Source of the DNA: Geobacteraceae bacterium
GTDB taxonomy: Bacteria > Desulfobacterota > Desulfuromonadia > Geobacterales > Pseudopelobacteraceae
DNA length: 16,800 bases
Direction: 5' to 3'
NCBI GenBank assembly: GCA_027404165.1
Contig: DAHZCG010000008.1
Coordinates: 1 to 16,800, forward strand
The translations under genes were made by a program, and so were the position numbers. Position 1 is the stretch's first letter; each line of letters begins with the position of its first letter. A model generated the notes under the pieces. The model was not told where the DNA came from, searched no databases, and saw nothing but the letters and a program-made list of their open reading frames with translations. This document shows, one piece after another, positions 15,577 to 16,800 of this stretch.

Positions 15577-15870
15577 ATGTGGATAGTTGTCTGTTACGAC
15601 GTAAATACCGAAACACGCGATGGCAGAAGGCGTCTGCGTCGTGTGGCTCAGGTATGTAAAAACTTCGGTCAGCGGGTGCAGAAGTCGGTATTCGAGTGCC
15701 AGGTGGACGAAATCAAGTTTGAACAATTAAGGCGTCGTTTGCTGAAAGAGGTAAGGCTGGAGCTGGACAACCTTCGTCTCTACCGATTGACAGAGCCGAG
15801 GGAAAACCGTGTTGAAGAGTATGGTGCAACCAGAACCATGTTTTTTGATGAAGAGACGTTGGTTGTCTGA
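15577..15870 (+). CDS. cas2: Cas2 (type I-C)
   Basis: This 97-residue ferredoxin-fold protein bridges two Cas1 dimers in the spacer integration complex. It begins MWIVVCYDVNTETRDGRRR, with the conserved strand-end Asp8, and continues with RRVAQVCKNFGQRVQKSVFEC and LRLYRLTEPRENRVEEYG, all typical of type I-C Cas2. I chose ATG 15577, which has GAGG six bases upstream and gives the usual N-terminus; an in-frame ATG at 15559 would add six residues unlike the family. It is the last cas gene; the array leader follows directly. Confidence 0.94.
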   Translation: MWIVVCYDVNTETRDGRRRLRRVAQVCKNFGQRVQKSVFECQVDEIKFEQLRRRLLKEVRLELDNLRLYRLTEPRENRVEEYGATRTMFFDEETLVV

Positions 15871-16041
15871 GTTGCGCGAACCTGGTGCTGATGAAGAAAA
15901 CCGGGGGTGTTCGCGATGTATGAAATTCAAGTAGTTAGAGGTCCAATAAAGTGTAGTGTGTCATGTTTAGATGGTATTCCCGCACGGTACGCGAAACCGG
16001 TGGGATAACTTGCTGGAAACTGTACCCTTTTTGAGGGGACA
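15871..16041 (+). promoter_or_regulatory. CRISPR leader
   Basis: The 171 bp between cas2 and the first repeat contain no gene. Visible structure: an inverted pair CGCGAAC (15875-15881) and GTTCGCG (15909-15915), an imperfect palindrome around TATTCCCGCACGGT (15975-15988) and ACCGGTGGGATA (15996-16007), and CCCTTTTTGAGGGG just before the first repeat. Leaders carry the array promoter and the integration signals; no clear -35/-10 pair could be assigned. Confidence 0.7.
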
Positions 16042-16800
16042 GAGCGCCCGTCCTATCTGGGCGGGCGAGGATTGAAACACCGGGACCATCACCGTAAACC
16101 CCGATCTCAGCGGAGCGCCCGTCCTATCTGGGCGGGCGAGGATTGAAACTGTCAAGGAAGATCCGCAGGGCCACACCAGCCGGGGAGCGCCCGTCCTATC
16201 TGGGCGGGCGAGGATTGAAACTAGCGTGCCGATAAATGCGCCGTCGTTGGTCGGCTGAGCGCCCGTCCTATCTGGGCGGGCGAGGATTGAAACAGCGTTG
16301 CAGCAATCACTATTAAAGGGTGGTGAAGAGCGCCCGTCCTATCTGGGCGGGCGAGGATTGAAACAACGGGCAAATACAGGGTATGAATGCCGATGGTAAT
16401 GGAGCGCCCGTCCTATCTGGGCGGGCGAGGATTGAAACCAGTATTGAGATTTAGGATTTGTGCATCTGGTTTGAGCGCCCGTCCTATCTGGGCGGGCGAG
16501 GATTGAAACTGCCTGTTCGCCGCCGCTGCCATTGTCCAGGCATTGAGCGCCCGTCCTATCTGGGCGGGCGAGGATTGAAACTAACAGTTAACAGCCGGTT
16601 TAAAGGTTTATGGTATGAGCGCCCGTCCTATCTGGGCGGGCGAGGATTGAAACCATTTTGCCAGTGTTGTTTCCAAAGATTCGAGGCTCGAGCGCCCGTC
16701 CTATCTGGGCGGGCGAGGATTGAAACAGATATAACACCGTCGCGCCGTAAATAATCTACAGAGCGCCCGTCCTATCTGGGCGGGCGAGGATTGAAACATC
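16042..16800 (+). CRISPR. Type I-C CRISPR array, at least 11 repeats, continues beyond the window
   Basis: Eleven repeats of 37 bp, all identical by eye, start at 16042, 16113, 16185, 16257, 16328, 16402, 16473, 16545, 16617, 16690 and 16761. Each begins GAGCGCCCGTCC and ends GGGCGGGCGAGGATTGAAAC. The ten complete spacers are 34, 35, 35, 34, 37, 34, 35, 35, 36 and 34 bp; an eleventh starts at 16798. CGCCCGTCC pairs with GGGCGGGCG (nine pairs, one T-G wobble) around loop TATCT, leaving an 11-nt 3' tail AGGATTGAAAC that matches the 5' handle length known for type I-C crRNAs. Transcription should run on the + strand from the leader. Confidence 0.98.

Noticed and set aside
16458..16754. 98-codon open frame with repeating RPSYLGGRGLK units
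   Set aside because: It is translation of the CRISPR repeats and spacers; the periodicity follows the array and there is no ribosome site.

Overview
The window reads as chromosomal DNA of a deltaproteobacterium close to Geobacter (Desulfuromonadales/Geobacterales). The left part has the icd - mdh - ferredoxin - korA - korB - korC order that I know from Geobacter-type genomes, in which the oxidative TCA cycle uses a ferredoxin-linked 2-oxoglutarate oxidoreductase. This assignment comes from gene content, order and protein resemblance read by eye; no database search was possible.

Positions 1-6224 hold central metabolism, all on the + strand: the 3' end of a monomeric NADP isocitrate dehydrogenase, a dimeric NADP isocitrate dehydrogenase, malate dehydrogenase, and the four subunits of 2-oxoglutarate:ferredoxin oxidoreductase. 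A strong intrinsic terminator at 6190-6224 closes the block. Together these genes catalyse isocitrate to 2-oxoglutarate, 2-oxoglutarate to succinyl-CoA with reduction of ferredoxin, and malate to oxaloacetate.

Positions 6225-16800 hold a type I-C CRISPR-Cas locus, also on the + strand: cas3, cas5c, cas8c (with an internal Shine-Dalgarno and start for the small subunit Cas11c), cas7c, cas4, cas1, cas2, a leader of about 170 bp and at least 11 identical 37-bp repeats that run off the window end. Cas5c should process the pre-crRNA, Cas5c/Cas7/Cas8c/Cas11c should form Cascade, Cas3 should degrade targets, and Cas4/Cas1/Cas2 should acquire spacers.

The unusual part is 12129-15576. The adaptation half of the locus is rebuilt around a dispersed GC-rich palindromic repeat (hallmarks AAAGGCAAATCCCCC and TCCCCCTTCAGAAAGGGGGA). 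Copies lie upstream of cas3, between cas7 and cas4, inside cas4, at the 3' end of the gene before cas1, and between cas1 and cas2. A DUF559 (Vsr-like) endonuclease gene sits between inverted 15-bp copies and is fused in frame, through a repeat-encoded linker of about 50 residues, to a complete-looking Cas4 that has lost its own start codon. A BRO-N/antirepressor-like gene follows and is coupled to cas1 by a 4-bp stop/start overlap. The DUF559-Cas4 fusion, the BRO-N gene inside the adaptation operon, and the repeat/DUF559 pair as a possible mobile unit are the main candidates for something undescribed.
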